From Pedobacter mendelii (lineage in GTDB: Bacteria; Bacteroidota; Bacteroidia; Sphingobacteriales; Sphingobacteriaceae): DNA of 64,000 nucleotides. The position numbers and the translations under genes are program-made. Within the stretch, counting starts at the first letter, position 1. Every line of letters starts with the position of its first letter. The stretch covers positions 62,001-126,000 of the forward strand of contig NZ_BMDJ01000008.1 of the NCBI RefSeq assembly GCF_014635725.1, written 5' to 3'. The notes beneath the pieces were generated by a model that was not told the DNA's origin, did no database searches, and saw nothing but the letters and a program-made list of their open reading frames with translations. This document shows positions 52,384 through 63,723 of the stretch, in pieces.

Positions 52384-53790
52384 ATGAAGATTTTTAAAGT
52401 ATCCATAATCTTAATTGCGCTATCTTTTCAATCATTTGCTCAAAACAGAATCCAAAACCTTGAAAAAGCTTTTAATAATTTATTAAATGATGAGCAAACA
52501 AAACACGCCATTGCATCCCTTTGTGTATTAGATGCCAATACAGGAAAAACGCTTTTTGCTAAAAATGAGCAGATTGGTTTAGCAACAGCATCGACATTAA
52601 AAACAATAACAGCAGCAACAGCTTTCAGTATTTTAGGTAAAGATTTTCGATTTCAAACATCTTTAGCTTATACCGGAAATATCACTGCAGATGGAACTTT
52701 AAAAGGAAACTTAATCATTATCGGTAGTGGCGACCCAACATTAGGCTCATGGCGTTATCAAAACAAAGAAAATACAGTTTTAAAACAATGGGTTACGGCA
52801 ATTAGTACTGCTGGAATTAAGAAAATTGAGGGTTCGATAATTGGCGATGATAGAATTTTTGGTACACAAACGACACCTGAGGGTTGGGTTTGGCAAGATA
52901 TTGGCAACTATTACGGTGCCGGAACTTCTGGCCTTGCCTGGAGAGAAAATCAGTTCGATATTCATTTACGCCCGGGTACAGGCATTAGCGATGAAGTAAA
53001 AATTGTAAAAACAACTCCTGAAACACCATACATTCAAATTGTAAATGAGTTAAAAACCGGAGCAACTGGTACTGGTGATAGAAGTTATGCTTTTCTACCT
53101 CCTTACAGTAATGTTGCCTATTTGCGAGGCAATTGGGGCATGGGAATCAGCAAGACAGGAATTTCTGTTGCGCTCCCCGACCCTGCTTTTGATTGTGCTT
53201 ATCGGTTGCAAGATACCTTGAAAAGATTGGGTGTAACCGCAACCCAGCAAGCAACTACAACTCGTTTACTAATATCGAGTAATCAATCCATTCCTGTTGT
53301 TACCCAAAAAATAAGCACGATCAGTTCGCCAACATTAAGCGAGATTACGTATTGGTTTTTGAAGAAAAGCATTAACCTTTATGGAGAAACACTGTTAAAA
53401 ACTATTGCGCTAAAATCAGGAAAGTCAGCTACAACCTCAAACGGTGCGCAAACCGAGATTAACTTTTGGTCGGAGAAAGGCATTGATAAATCTGCTTTAA
53501 ATATTATTGATGGAAGCGGACTTTCACCGGGCGATAGAGTTACGACTTCTGCCATGGCGAATATCCTTTACCAAATCCAGAAAGAAAATTGGTATGCTGA
53601 TTTTTATAAAGCTTTACCAGAATACAATGGCATGAAAATTAAAAGCGGCACCATAAATGATGTTTCAGCTTTTGCAGGCTACCACACCGATTCGGCAGGA
53701 AATAAGTATGTTATTGTAATTAACATTAATAACTACATGGGAAGCGGAATCAATAAAAAGTTATTTAAAGTTTTGGACGAGTTGAAATAG
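52384..53790 (+). CDS. dacB: D-alanyl-D-alanine carboxypeptidase/endopeptidase (PBP4 type)
   Basis: A 468-aa class C penicillin-binding protein that trims or opens peptidoglycan cross-links. It has a signal peptide (about 1-20), S70-x2-K73 (ASTLKT), the S-x-N motif in KKSINLYGE and the K-S-G triad in MKIKSGTIND, with DGSGLSPGDRVT typical of the DacB family. The inserted domain between S70 and S-x-N gives the normal family length. It starts 9 bp after the ATPase gene and runs convergent with the MscS gene, only 6 bp apart. Confidence 0.94.
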   Translation: MKIFKVSIILIALSFQSFAQNRIQNLEKAFNNLLNDEQTKHAIASLCVLDANTGKTLFAKNEQIGLATASTLKTITAATAFSILGKDFRFQTSLAYTGNITADGTLKGNLIIIGSGDPTLGSWRYQNKENTVLKQWVTAISTAGIKKIEGSIIGDDRIFGTQTTPEGWVWQDIGNYYGAGTSGLAWRENQFDIHLRPGTGISDEVKIVKTTPETPYIQIVNELKTGATGTGDRSYAFLPPYSNVAYLRGNWGMGISKTGISVALPDPAFDCAYRLQDTLKRLGVTATQQATTTRLLISSNQSIPVVTQKISTISSPTLSEITYWFLKKSINLYGETLLKTIALKSGKSATTSNGAQTEINFWSEKGIDKSALNIIDGSGLSPGDRVTTSAMANILYQIQKENWYADFYKALPEYNGMKIKSGTINDVSAFAGYHTDSAGNKYVIVININNYMGSGINKKLFKVLDELK

Positions 53791-53796
53791 TATTGC

Positions 53797-56163
53797 TTAA
53801 CCCATAGGTCTTACTTGAAGCTTAATTCCAGCCTCAGTTAAAACCGTTTTAACATCGTTCATGGCTTCAGTACGAACTTCGCCAGCATTTGTTAAATCTG
53901 CTACCCATAATAAGGTTCGTATGGTTATTGCATATTCCCCGAAATCCTGAAGAATAATTAATGGTTTAGGTATAGGCAGAACATGCTCATTTTTCGCCAG
54001 TTTATCGGCAATTAATTTACGGGTACTTTCTATATCCGTTTCATAAGGTACACTGATATTAAATTCTACACGTTTGCTTCTATCCTGCATGGTCCAATTA
54101 ATTAAATGTTGAGACAGTAAATCGCCATTTGGAACAATAATATCAGAGCCTTCTGCACTATGAATTTTACTTGAACGAACACCAATTTCTTTAACTATAC
54201 CCGATTTGGTTCCAATTTCGATTTGATCACCAATTTGTATTGGTCTTTCGAAAGCAATAATAACACCCGAAACTAAGTTATTTACAATGTTTTGTAAACC
54301 GAATCCAATACCAACACCTAATGCGCCAAGCATTATCGATAATTTATCAATCGGAATACCTGCAGCCGCTACCGCTATAAAAAATCCAATCGTCCAAATC
54401 GCCAAACGAATCAGTAACATCATGGAATTTAAACCACTCCTTTTTCCTCCAGTTACGGCTTTTTCGTGTCCGAAGAAAAAACTAATGAAACTTGAAATGA
54501 TTGAGGATAGCCAAATAATGCAAATAAATATTGCAATACTTGCGAAGGTAAATTTGTAACTTCCTAAGCTTCTGGTTTCATAAAAGAAATTGGAGGTAGC
54601 GGTAGTAAGCACATCGTACAAAGTAATATTTCTAATAAACGACACGAAAAACACCATACAGGCAATTACCCACAAATAACGCTGAAGACGAAATTGCAAT
54701 TCCTTATAGTTGATAAAATCGGAAAAACGACTGGATTGATAAGCCTCGGTTTGCAAGTAAACAGCTTCCAAAACCAATGTACAGAAAACTTTTAGTGTAA
54801 TACCTAGCATTAAACACTCTACAGCACTAACACCAAATATTTTGGCAAGTGATAGCCTACCTGTAAGATTAAATATAATGGATAATAAAACTTGGATAAT
54901 GGCAAATATAGCCAGCGCTTTTGTTGCCGGTGATGGATCTAAACCCACAAATAATTTGTTTCTGGTTTGAATAATTTTAACCCCTATAACAATCAGCAAT
55001 ATGCCTGCAATAAATAGTCCCCAACGTTCTCCAAATGCAGAGTCTAATAAAATATCATCCAAAGCATAAAAAACCCATAATATAACTAATACAAACCAAA
55101 TTAATTTTGATTGCTTGGTTAAAAATGGGAATATTAAAAAGCATAAAGCACCTAAGCGAAAAACTTCAAATGCATGCAATAAAGACATGGTGGGATTTGC
55201 GAAAAGAAAAGGCACATAAGTGAAAAAAGCAAAAATTGAGCTCATAAAAACGCCTCGCTTTAAAAAGTTAATCTGTGCCAGAATACTTTCTGCATCATCC
55301 ATTTTTTTAACCCTCCTCATGTTTGAAATCATCCAGGAAGTGAGTAAACTAAAAATGAGAATGCTTAACACGACAACCGAAAGCTTACCACCCAGAAAAA
55401 TGGTAATTATTTTTCCCGAGCGTTCCAATGCTTTTGTAACGGTTTCGAAAAAAGAAGTTTCGTATTGGCTGGGTTTAGCCTTAAATAGTGGTGCCTCTTC
55501 CATAGACCACATCTTTATCTTCTTTGATATTGATAGATAAACCATATCAGATGACAGGTTTTTAGTTTGTAAAAGGTTAACCGAAATCCGACTACTCAAT
55601 AAGTTAATCTTTATTAGTATCTGTCTTTCAGCCTTATTTAATTTATTGCCATCATTCAGAATTTCAGATAATTGCGTTCTCAATGTAGAATCTGAAACAT
55701 TACATTTCAGTTCAGCATCGTTAAGGATTTTATTTAAATCAGCATTGCTTTTTTTTAATTGACTGACATATTCTGTTAAAGTAGTTTTGTAGCCCGATAA
55801 ATTCTCCTCAACCTCAGCCAATATGATTACGGCGCTGTTAAGGCTTCGCAAATTCATATTGTTACCATTTTTTTCAAATCGTAATTTAAATACTTTTATT
55901 TTTTTAATAATATCAGGCAACGTTTTTTCAATGCGGGAAACATCGTAGCTGCGCTGTAATAGGAATTTATCTCTATCTATTTTAAAATTGTAAGTTTCAA
56001 CTTTTGTAACGAGTAATGGAATTTGAGATTCATCGAGCAATTTAACCGATTTAGTTATAGTAGAATCCTTTTTTTGCTGGGCAATAACTTCATGAAATGA
56101 AAATGTAAGGATTAATATTGCGAAAATACGGGTACAGCTTTTAAAATGGCCTATTAAAGACAT
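53797..56163 (-). CDS. Large mechanosensitive channel of the MscS family
   Basis: A 788-aa membrane protein. After a signal-like N-terminus comes a periplasmic helical region (about 30-240), then around ten membrane segments. The MscS core follows (about 575-785) with the pore helix ILMLGALGVGIGFG-like stretch (LSIMLGALGVGIGFGLQNI) and VSGVIIAFERPIQIGDQIEIG. Large MscK/MscM-like members gate on membrane tension and release solutes on osmotic downshock; regulation by the periplasmic part is inferred. No terminator is visible in the 6-bp gap to dacB. Confidence 0.92.
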   Translation of the reverse strand: MSLIGHFKSCTRIFAILILTFSFHEVIAQQKKDSTITKSVKLLDESQIPLLVTKVETYNFKIDRDKFLLQRSYDVSRIEKTLPDIIKKIKVFKLRFEKNGNNMNLRSLNSAVIILAEVEENLSGYKTTLTEYVSQLKKSNADLNKILNDAELKCNVSDSTLRTQLSEILNDGNKLNKAERQILIKINLLSSRISVNLLQTKNLSSDMVYLSISKKIKMWSMEEAPLFKAKPSQYETSFFETVTKALERSGKIITIFLGGKLSVVVLSILIFSLLTSWMISNMRRVKKMDDAESILAQINFLKRGVFMSSIFAFFTYVPFLFANPTMSLLHAFEVFRLGALCFLIFPFLTKQSKLIWFVLVILWVFYALDDILLDSAFGERWGLFIAGILLIVIGVKIIQTRNKLFVGLDPSPATKALAIFAIIQVLLSIIFNLTGRLSLAKIFGVSAVECLMLGITLKVFCTLVLEAVYLQTEAYQSSRFSDFINYKELQFRLQRYLWVIACMVFFVSFIRNITLYDVLTTATSNFFYETRSLGSYKFTFASIAIFICIIWLSSIISSFISFFFGHEKAVTGGKRSGLNSMMLLIRLAIWTIGFFIAVAAAGIPIDKLSIMLGALGVGIGFGLQNIVNNLVSGVIIAFERPIQIGDQIEIGTKSGIVKEIGVRSSKIHSAEGSDIIVPNGDLLSQHLINWTMQDRSKRVEFNISVPYETDIESTRKLIADKLAKNEHVLPIPKPLIILQDFGEYAITIRTLLWVADLTNAGEVRTEAMNDVKTVLTEAGIKLQVRPMG

Positions 56164-56326
56164 AAGGAAATATTTCTATAAATAATGTTGGATGAAATTT
56201 GTACAATCAATAAGTGATATTCAATAGGGAATTGTAAAATTAAGATTATTAACGAACAAAACTGATATTTAACATTTCAGTAACATTAATTATTTGTAAT
56301 TTGAAATATCAATTGATTTAATAAAA

Positions 56327-57463
56327 ATGTTTAAGCAGATTTTAATTCTATCTATTTTATTTCCTTTGGTTTTATCTGCTCAGGTTAAAATCGACTTGAC
56401 AATTCATATTCCGAAAAAAACTTCGGATAGTTTATTTATTGCAGGAAATTTTAACGATTGGAATCCAGGAAACAAAGCCTACAGCTTATCGCAAAAGGAT
56501 AGTTTAACTTATGCTATCCAATTAAACTTACCTAAAGGAAACTTTGAGTTTAAAATTACGCGTGGTAACTGGGATAAGGCAGAATCTAAAAATGATGGCA
56601 AACCTATTGCAAACCGAACCCTAAATTTGAATGTTGATACCTCAATGAATATCAATGTAGCAAACTGGACGAATAATTTTAAGCCGATAAAAGAAGTTTA
56701 CCACTACGGAGCCAATATTCATGTTGTAGATTCTGCGTTTATGATGCCTAAACTAAATAAACAACGACGGATTTCTATCTATCTTCCAAAAAACTATAAT
56801 ACTTCCAAAAGGAAATATCCGGTGATTTACATGCATGATGGTCAGAATTTATTTCACTCCAATCCTCCACGAGGAAATGAATGGGCTGTTGATTCGGTAA
56901 TGGATAGTTTGATTAAAAATGGTGCTAAGGAAATGATTATTGTGGCTATCGATCATGGTGGAAAAGACCGGCTGAAAGAATATAATCCATATGATAGCGA
57001 GTTTGGGAAAGGCGAGGGAATTGCATATGTATCCTTTTTGGTTGAAACTTTGAAACCTTTTATAGATTTGAAGTATAGAACATTGAAAGATGTGAAAAAT
57101 ACATCCATTGTAGGGAGTTCGATGGGTGGTCTAATTTCAATGTATGCCATTGCTAAATATCCAAAGATTTTTGGTTCGGCTGGGGTTTTTAGTCCGGCGT
57201 TTTGGGTGGCACCGAAAATTTACGATGATGTTGCTCTTGGTTTACCCGGCATGATTGATAGCAGAGTGTATTTTGTTGCAGGCGATAGAGAAAGTACAGA
57301 GATGGTTCCTGATATGAAGAAAGCCTATACTATTTTGAATCCAAGCGGTAAGAAGAAAAATGTTGTGTTTGTTGAGAAGGAAGATGGGAAACATTCGGGA
57401 TGGTTTTGGCATCGGGAGTTTGTTCCGTTTTATAAATTTATTGCTTTATATTCCGTTGACTAA
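56327..57463 (+). CDS. Secreted esterase with N-terminal CBM48-like domain (enterochelin-esterase type)
   Basis: A 378-aa protein with a signal peptide (about 1-19), an E-set/CBM48-like domain (about 20-115: IAGNFNDWNPGNKAYSL) and an esterase-D-type alpha/beta hydrolase. Nucleophile S265 is in VGSSMGGL, the likely base is H356 (KHSGWFWHREF), with an acid near D320/E323. Similar proteins hydrolyse siderophore or carbohydrate esters. It stands alone, so the substrate stays open. Its stop codon lies inside a hairpin (57453-57473, CCGTTGACT arms). Confidence 0.88.
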   Translation: MFKQILILSILFPLVLSAQVKIDLTIHIPKKTSDSLFIAGNFNDWNPGNKAYSLSQKDSLTYAIQLNLPKGNFEFKITRGNWDKAESKNDGKPIANRTLNLNVDTSMNINVANWTNNFKPIKEVYHYGANIHVVDSAFMMPKLNKQRRISIYLPKNYNTSKRKYPVIYMHDGQNLFHSNPPRGNEWAVDSVMDSLIKNGAKEMIIVAIDHGGKDRLKEYNPYDSEFGKGEGIAYVSFLVETLKPFIDLKYRTLKDVKNTSIVGSSMGGLISMYAIAKYPKIFGSAGVFSPAFWVAPKIYDDVALGLPGMIDSRVYFVAGDRESTEMVPDMKKAYTILNPSGKKKNVVFVEKEDGKHSGWFWHREFVPFYKFIALYSVD

Positions 57464-59346
<1,883 letters not shown>

Positions 59347-59347
59347 A

Positions 59348-59413
59348 ACACCTAAATCCCCTAAAGGGGACTTAAGGAACTACCACTAAGCCCCTTCAAG
59401 GGTTTGGAGTGTT
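59348..59413. repeat. REP-like inverted element after eno
   Basis: Two imperfect inverted arms of about 30 bp (59348-59377 and 59382-59413) each contain a GGGG/CCCC core; the left one is itself palindromic (TCCCC-TAAA-GGGGA). From general familiarity, elements of this kind are very common between genes in Bacteroidota. Confidence 0.65.
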
Positions 59414-59440
59414 AACAAGTTGAAAAACTTATTTGCAAAA

Positions 59441-59476
59441 CATCCGGAGATTTTAAATCTTCGGATGTTTTTATTT
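59441..59476 (+). terminator. Terminator downstream of eno
   Basis: The arms CATCCGGAGATTT and AAATCTTCGGATG (59441-59453 with 59456-59468) pair with one G-U and are followed by a T-rich run. Confidence 0.75.
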
Positions 59477-59482
59477 TAATAC

Positions 59483-59490
59483 TATATTTG
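59483..59490 (+). promoter_or_regulatory. -7 box (TATATTTG) of the FtsB-like gene
   Basis: TATATTTG matches TAnnTTTG, 51 bp before the ATG at 59542. It overlaps the alternative start at 59488, which therefore cannot be the translation start if this promoter is used. Confidence 0.65.
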
Positions 59491-59541
59491 TTTATCGGTT
59501 TGGAGGTTTCAAATCTAACATCTAAAATCTCATATCAATAT

Positions 59542-59841
59542 ATGAAACGTTTAATAGACCTTTTCCGCAATAAATATTTTCTGGCAACAGTCGCTTTTGC
59601 CATGTGGATGCTGTTTTTCGATAAAAACGATATGATGTCGCAATACGAATACCGCAGCCAAGCGAACAAATTACAAGAAGAAAAGGAATATTTCGAGAAA
59701 GAAACTGCCCAGGTTAAAAAGGATTTAAACGAACTGAATACCAATTTAAATACAGCTGAAAAATTTGCCCGCGAAAAATATTTCATGAAAAAAGACAATG
59801 AAGATGTTTTCGTGATTATTCGTGAAGAAAAGAAAGACTAG
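59542..59841 (+). CDS. FtsB/DivIC-like septum formation initiator
   Basis: A 99-aa bitopic membrane protein: a short cytoplasmic N-terminus (MKRLIDLFRNK), one membrane helix (YFLATVAFAMWMLFFD), a periplasmic coiled coil (about 30-75, with EEKEYFEKETAQVKKDLNELN) and a family-typical end (EKFAREKYFMKKDNEDVFVI). FtsB/DivIC proteins bridge FtsL and FtsQ in the divisome. An upstream start at 59488 would add 18 unhelpful residues and overlaps the promoter box, so 59542 is chosen. It follows eno, a gene order often seen for this family. Confidence 0.88.
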   Translation: MKRLIDLFRNKYFLATVAFAMWMLFFDKNDMMSQYEYRSQANKLQEEKEYFEKETAQVKKDLNELNTNLNTAEKFAREKYFMKKDNEDVFVIIREEKKD

Positions 59842-59860
59842 AAGAGGATTTTAGAACAGG

Positions 59861-60024
59861 ATTTTTAGGATTTTAGGATAAGGCAGGATTTAGGAGCAAA
59901 AACACCGTTTCTTCATCTCACATCAATTTGCATATTACTTAAGATACAAGATAGACTAGTTAGAATTAGTACATAACTTGGGAGGAGTATTTTTAGGATT
60001 TTAGGATAAGGCAGGATTTAGGAG
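59861..60024. repeat. Exact 36-bp direct repeat
   Basis: The same 36 bp occur at 59861-59896 and 59989-60024, rich in AGGATTT phrases (for example TTTTAGGATAAGGCAGGATT). They are separated by 92 bp in the spacer after the FtsB-like gene. Confidence 0.85.
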
Positions 60025-60107
60025 TAGATTAAAAAAATCTAATATTTTTCCTCTTACGCCATACATCTCACACTATCCATTTTACATCTTCTTCCCTATT
60101 ACATCAA

Positions 60108-62192
60108 TTAGAGTTCTCCATTTCGCTTTCTAAAAAACCATTCTACACTTAGCAAAACCAAAATTAACCCGAATAACCATTTTATGTTAATCAGTTCATC
60201 ATATTTACGGTCTTCGTAACTGATGGTTTTAATGTTTTCATTTTTCAAAATTTCATCGGCAATCTTCAATAAATCTTGTGGCATAAAAAGTTTACCATTG
60301 CTTTGTTTAGAAATGGCATTTAACAATTGATGGTTGGCTGTGGTTTGCTGGTATTCAGCAATTAATGCATTAACATAAAAACTACCAGATGCTGTAAATC
60401 TTTTCCCACCTAATGTTGTATTTGCGGTGTAAGCATAATTTCCTGAAGCCATATTACCGGCATCAAGTTGATAGGCACTTTCGGTTTTGGAGAACGTATA
60501 ATTGAATAATTTCCCTGCCTCATTTTTAACTTGCAAATTCACTTCCGGTTCATTTACGGCCTGATAACTTTCATTGTAAAACGTAGCATTAAACTGAATT
60601 GATTCATTTTCATCATAAGCAGATTTAGAAGTAAAAACCTTAAATCTTCTTTTATCGTCTTTTACAGAAAGGTATTGAACTGTTTTGGAAATCAAATCAT
60701 TTAAGCTCGATTGTTCGACTTCATTTTCCGCCTCAGATAGTTTCCAACGCCACAAACCTTCTCCCATTAAATAACCAGCTTTTAAACCATTATCATTAGT
60801 GAAAAACAGAAGTGGTTGCTGCGTACTTATCTTGCCAATACGCTGATTAAAAACTGGTGTAGCACTGGCATTAACTGTTAATCTACCAAATGGAGTTAGC
60901 AGAGGATCGAAAGTTGAAAAGGTTTTTTTCTCCTCTTCTGATAAGTTGAAACTCGTAAATCCATTGGCGAAATCTGGATAAACTTCTTGAATGGAACCAT
61001 TTGCAGAACTTAAATTAACCTGATTTTGAACTTGATTGAAGGCATTTATACCACTTTGAGCGCCTAAAATATACCAAATCGGTCTCTTTGAAGCGATTAC
61101 TTTTTGCAAAAATGCCGATGAAATATTCTGCGCATCGGGCAATTGGTAAAGAACGATTAAATCAAATTTCGATGGGTCTGTCGAACTTAAATCATCAGCA
61201 AGAGCAAGTTTTACCTCGTAATGCTTATTAAGCGAAATCGCCTCTTTAAGCACACCCAAATCTGGATGAGGTGAAACTCCAGCCAGCAAAACTTTCTGCC
61301 TCCCGTCAATAACTTCTATATAAAACGTTTGCGAATTATTTTTTGTTGTAATTTCATTTGGGAGTTTCGCCAGCTGAACGGTATATTCTTGAACTCCAAT
61401 TTTGCCTGCATGTAACTTTATAGGTATGGTTTTAACAAATGAGTTGTTATTGATGGCGATATTTTGTTGCGCAACCTTCCCCCCATTCTGGCTGACCGTT
61501 AGTTTTGTATTTTCTCTATCACTTTGAAACGCCTGAATCTGCACTTCAACAGTAAAATCATCATCTAAATAAACAATGTTATTATAATTTACATTCGAGA
61601 TTAAAACATCGCGTTTGGGGATGCTATCGCCCAAAGCAATTGTATAAACCGGTGCATTTATTTGATTGATGCTGTACAATGGATTGCCGCCATGATTGAA
61701 AATACCATCAGTAGCCAGAACAATTGCACCAATGTTCCTATTGGTATATTCGTCTTTAATCTTCTGAAAAAACGCTGAAGCATCTGTTAGTTTTCCTTGA
61801 TTTTTGAAATCAAATCCATCAGCTACAGAATCGCCAAAATTGTAGGTTTTTACTTCGTATTTATCTGAAAGTTTATCTTTTAATGCTTTTAAATTTTGTT
61901 CATATAGTTTCTGGTCGAAACGGGTGGCTTTAACTTGCCCTACGGATAAAGAGTTATCTTGCCCGATAATAATTACGGGCTTATCTAATGTATAATTTAA
62001 AGTCTTGATTAGTGGAGCGAATAAAAGCCATGCTATTGTGGTAACAGCAACCATTCTGATGGCGGCCAATCCATATCGTAACTGCTTATCAAGGTTTCTA
62101 TTGCCGATGTAAAGCAACCATGAATATAATACGCCCAATGTAAGGCAACCCAGAAAATACAAAATAGAAGTACCAGCAAAAAAGCCATTCAT
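60108..62192 (-). CDS. VWA-domain membrane protein
   Basis: A 694-aa protein. Two membrane helices lie near the N-terminus (about 6-28 and 42-62). A von Willebrand A domain follows with an intact MIDAS: D79-x-S81-x-S83 (GQDNSLSVG) and T161-D162-G (LATDG). Next come Ig-like beta regions and a class-I-amidotransferase-like segment (about 290-390) without an obvious catalytic cysteine. A single helix near the C-terminus (WLFGLILVLLSVEWFF) ends it. This layout resembles Bat-like or BatA/VWA proteins of unknown role in Bacteroidota. It is monocistronic. Confidence 0.82.
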   Translation of the reverse strand: MNGFFAGTSILYFLGCLTLGVLYSWLLYIGNRNLDKQLRYGLAAIRMVAVTTIAWLLFAPLIKTLNYTLDKPVIIIGQDNSLSVGQVKATRFDQKLYEQNLKALKDKLSDKYEVKTYNFGDSVADGFDFKNQGKLTDASAFFQKIKDEYTNRNIGAIVLATDGIFNHGGNPLYSINQINAPVYTIALGDSIPKRDVLISNVNYNNIVYLDDDFTVEVQIQAFQSDRENTKLTVSQNGGKVAQQNIAINNNSFVKTIPIKLHAGKIGVQEYTVQLAKLPNEITTKNNSQTFYIEVIDGRQKVLLAGVSPHPDLGVLKEAISLNKHYEVKLALADDLSSTDPSKFDLIVLYQLPDAQNISSAFLQKVIASKRPIWYILGAQSGINAFNQVQNQVNLSSANGSIQEVYPDFANGFTSFNLSEEEKKTFSTFDPLLTPFGRLTVNASATPVFNQRIGKISTQQPLLFFTNDNGLKAGYLMGEGLWRWKLSEAENEVEQSSLNDLISKTVQYLSVKDDKRRFKVFTSKSAYDENESIQFNATFYNESYQAVNEPEVNLQVKNEAGKLFNYTFSKTESAYQLDAGNMASGNYAYTANTTLGGKRFTASGSFYVNALIAEYQQTTANHQLLNAISKQSNGKLFMPQDLLKIADEILKNENIKTISYEDRKYDELINIKWLFGLILVLLSVEWFFRKRNGEL

Positions 62193-62232
62193 ATTTTATA
62201 AAGATGCTAATTTTGAGGAACTTTTCTAGTTA

Positions 62233-62897
62233 TTTAACCGCAAAGAACACAAAGAATTTACGCAAAGAAAAGCCAAGTTAAGTTTTTAGTTTAGTGGACA
62301 TAGAATAAATGCCCCCTTTTTAAAAAACTAGCTTAGCGTTCTTTGCGACTTAGTATTTAGAAAATCTTCTCGACCTTTGCGGTTAAATCGTTAAGTTATT
62401 TAACCGCAAAGAACACAGAGAATTTACGCAAAGAAAAGCGAAGTTTAAGTTTTTATCCATGAGGCACAAAGTCAAACGCATAATTTAAAAAACCCAGCTT
62501 AGCGTTCTCTGCGATTTAACATTTAGAAAAACTTGGTGAGCTTCGCAGTTAAAAATTATAATTTTATTTAACCACAAAGAACACAAAGAATTTACGCAAA
62601 GAAAAGCCAAGTTAAGTTTTTAGTTTAGTGGACATAGAATAAATGCCCCTTTTTAAAAAACCAGCTTAGTGTTCTTTGCGACTTAGTATTTAGAAAATCT
62701 TCTCGACCTTTGCGGTTAAATCGTTAAGTTATTTAACCGCAAAGAACACAAAGAATTTACGCAAAGAAAAGCCAAGTTTAAGTTTCTAGTTTAGTGGATA
62801 TAGAATAAGGGCTCTCTTCTTAAAAAACCAGCTTAGCGTTCTCTGCGATTTAACGATTAGAAAATCTTCGCGACCTTTGCGGTTAAATCGTTAATTT
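62233..62897. repeat. Four tandem palindromic units of about 166 bp
   Basis: Units begin at 62233, 62399, 62567 and 62732 (166, 168, 165 and about 166 bp). Each starts with TTTAACCGCAAAGAACACA or a near match and ends with the inverse CTTTGCGGTTAA (diverged in unit 2). The interior has CGCAAAGAAAAGC and CTTAGCGTTCTTTGCG, so every unit can fold into a long imperfect hairpin. Units 1 and 3 are nearly identical; units 2 and 4 have drifted. No coding potential is seen. The array fills almost the entire 731-bp gap (62193-62923) between the VWA and transpeptidase genes. Confidence 0.92.
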
Positions 62898-62923
62898 ATT
62901 TAGCTTTAACTAAACCAAATTTC

Positions 62924-63658
62924 ATGAAATTAATCTGCTTAACGTTTCTGCTATTTTTAAGTCTTATGGCCAATGCCCAAAACAACTTCAAAGCATCTCA
63001 AATTAAATTCGAAAGAGTAGAAAATGCCTATCAGGAAAAATGGGAAACCTTACAGAAATTTATAAAATCAGCTGGCTACGGCAAAGAAATCTCTATGGTA
63101 ATAAATGCTTACAAAGTAGAAGGAAAATTGGAAATTTGGTTGAAAAGCAAAGCAGATAAAAACTATTCGTTATTTAGAGTTTACGATTTCTGTGCGCATT
63201 CTGGCACATTAGGGCCAAAAGTTATCGAAGGCGATAAACAAACACCGGAAGGATTCTACTTCATTAATGTTTTCAATCCGATGAGCAGCTTTCATTTATC
63301 TTTAGGTGTAAACTACCCAAATTCAGTTGACTTAGCGAGAACTGGAATAGATAGAAAACCAGGTGGTGAGATTTACATTCATGGGAATTGCGTAACCGTA
63401 GGTTGCATCCCTTTAACCGACGATAAAATAAAGGAAGTTTACGTTTTAGCAGTCGAGGCTAAGAATTCTGGTCAGGAAAAAATCCCTGTTAACATTTATC
63501 CATTCAAAATGACCGAAGAAAATGTAAAAAAGTATAAAACAAAATTTCCGGCGCAGTTAGGCTTTTGGAAAACCTTACAATCTGGATATTTGGCTTTTGA
63601 GAAGAATAAAAACTTAGCTGATATTAAGGAGGTAAAAGGAAAATATGTTGTAAAATAG
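62924..63658 (+). CDS. L,D-transpeptidase of the YafK/YkuD type
   Basis: A 244-aa secreted protein with signal ending at ANAQ. The YkuD domain (about 55-210) has the active-site motif H153-G-N-x-x-x-x-G-C161 (IHGNCVTVGCIPL). KVIEGDKQTPEGFYFINVFNP and FHLSLGVNYPN match the YafK group. These enzymes form 3-3 links in peptidoglycan or attach or remove lipoproteins; which one cannot be told. It is preceded by the four-unit repeat array, so the promoter must lie in or right after that repeat. Confidence 0.92.
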   Translation: MKLICLTFLLFLSLMANAQNNFKASQIKFERVENAYQEKWETLQKFIKSAGYGKEISMVINAYKVEGKLEIWLKSKADKNYSLFRVYDFCAHSGTLGPKVIEGDKQTPEGFYFINVFNPMSSFHLSLGVNYPNSVDLARTGIDRKPGGEIYIHGNCVTVGCIPLTDDKIKEVYVLAVEAKNSGQEKIPVNIYPFKMTEENVKKYKTKFPAQLGFWKTLQSGYLAFEKNKNLADIKEVKGKYVVK

Positions 63659-63693
63659 AAAACCTGCTAGCGTTTATATTGCTAGCAGGTTTT
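63658..63693. terminator. Bidirectional terminator between the transpeptidase gene and fabG
   Basis: The arms AACCTGCTAGC and GCTAGCAGGTT (63661-63671 with 63681-63691) are extended by AAA/TTT. It serves both convergent genes and is followed by three CTTTNNN heptads (63697-63717). Confidence 0.82.
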
Positions 63694-63723
63694 AAGCTTT
63701 TATCTTTGGTCTTTCAGCTAAAA

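Noticed and set aside
53791..53796. Terminator between dacB and the MscS gene
   Set aside because: The gap is only 6 bp and no hairpin with a T run is visible at either gene end.
59488..59541. Earlier start for the FtsB-like gene
   Set aside because: It overlaps the TATATTTG promoter box and adds residues unlike the family; the ATG at 59542 gives the normal N-terminus.
62233..62897. CRISPR array
   Set aside because: Units are about 166 bp, adjacent without spacers and individually palindromic; no cas gene is present.
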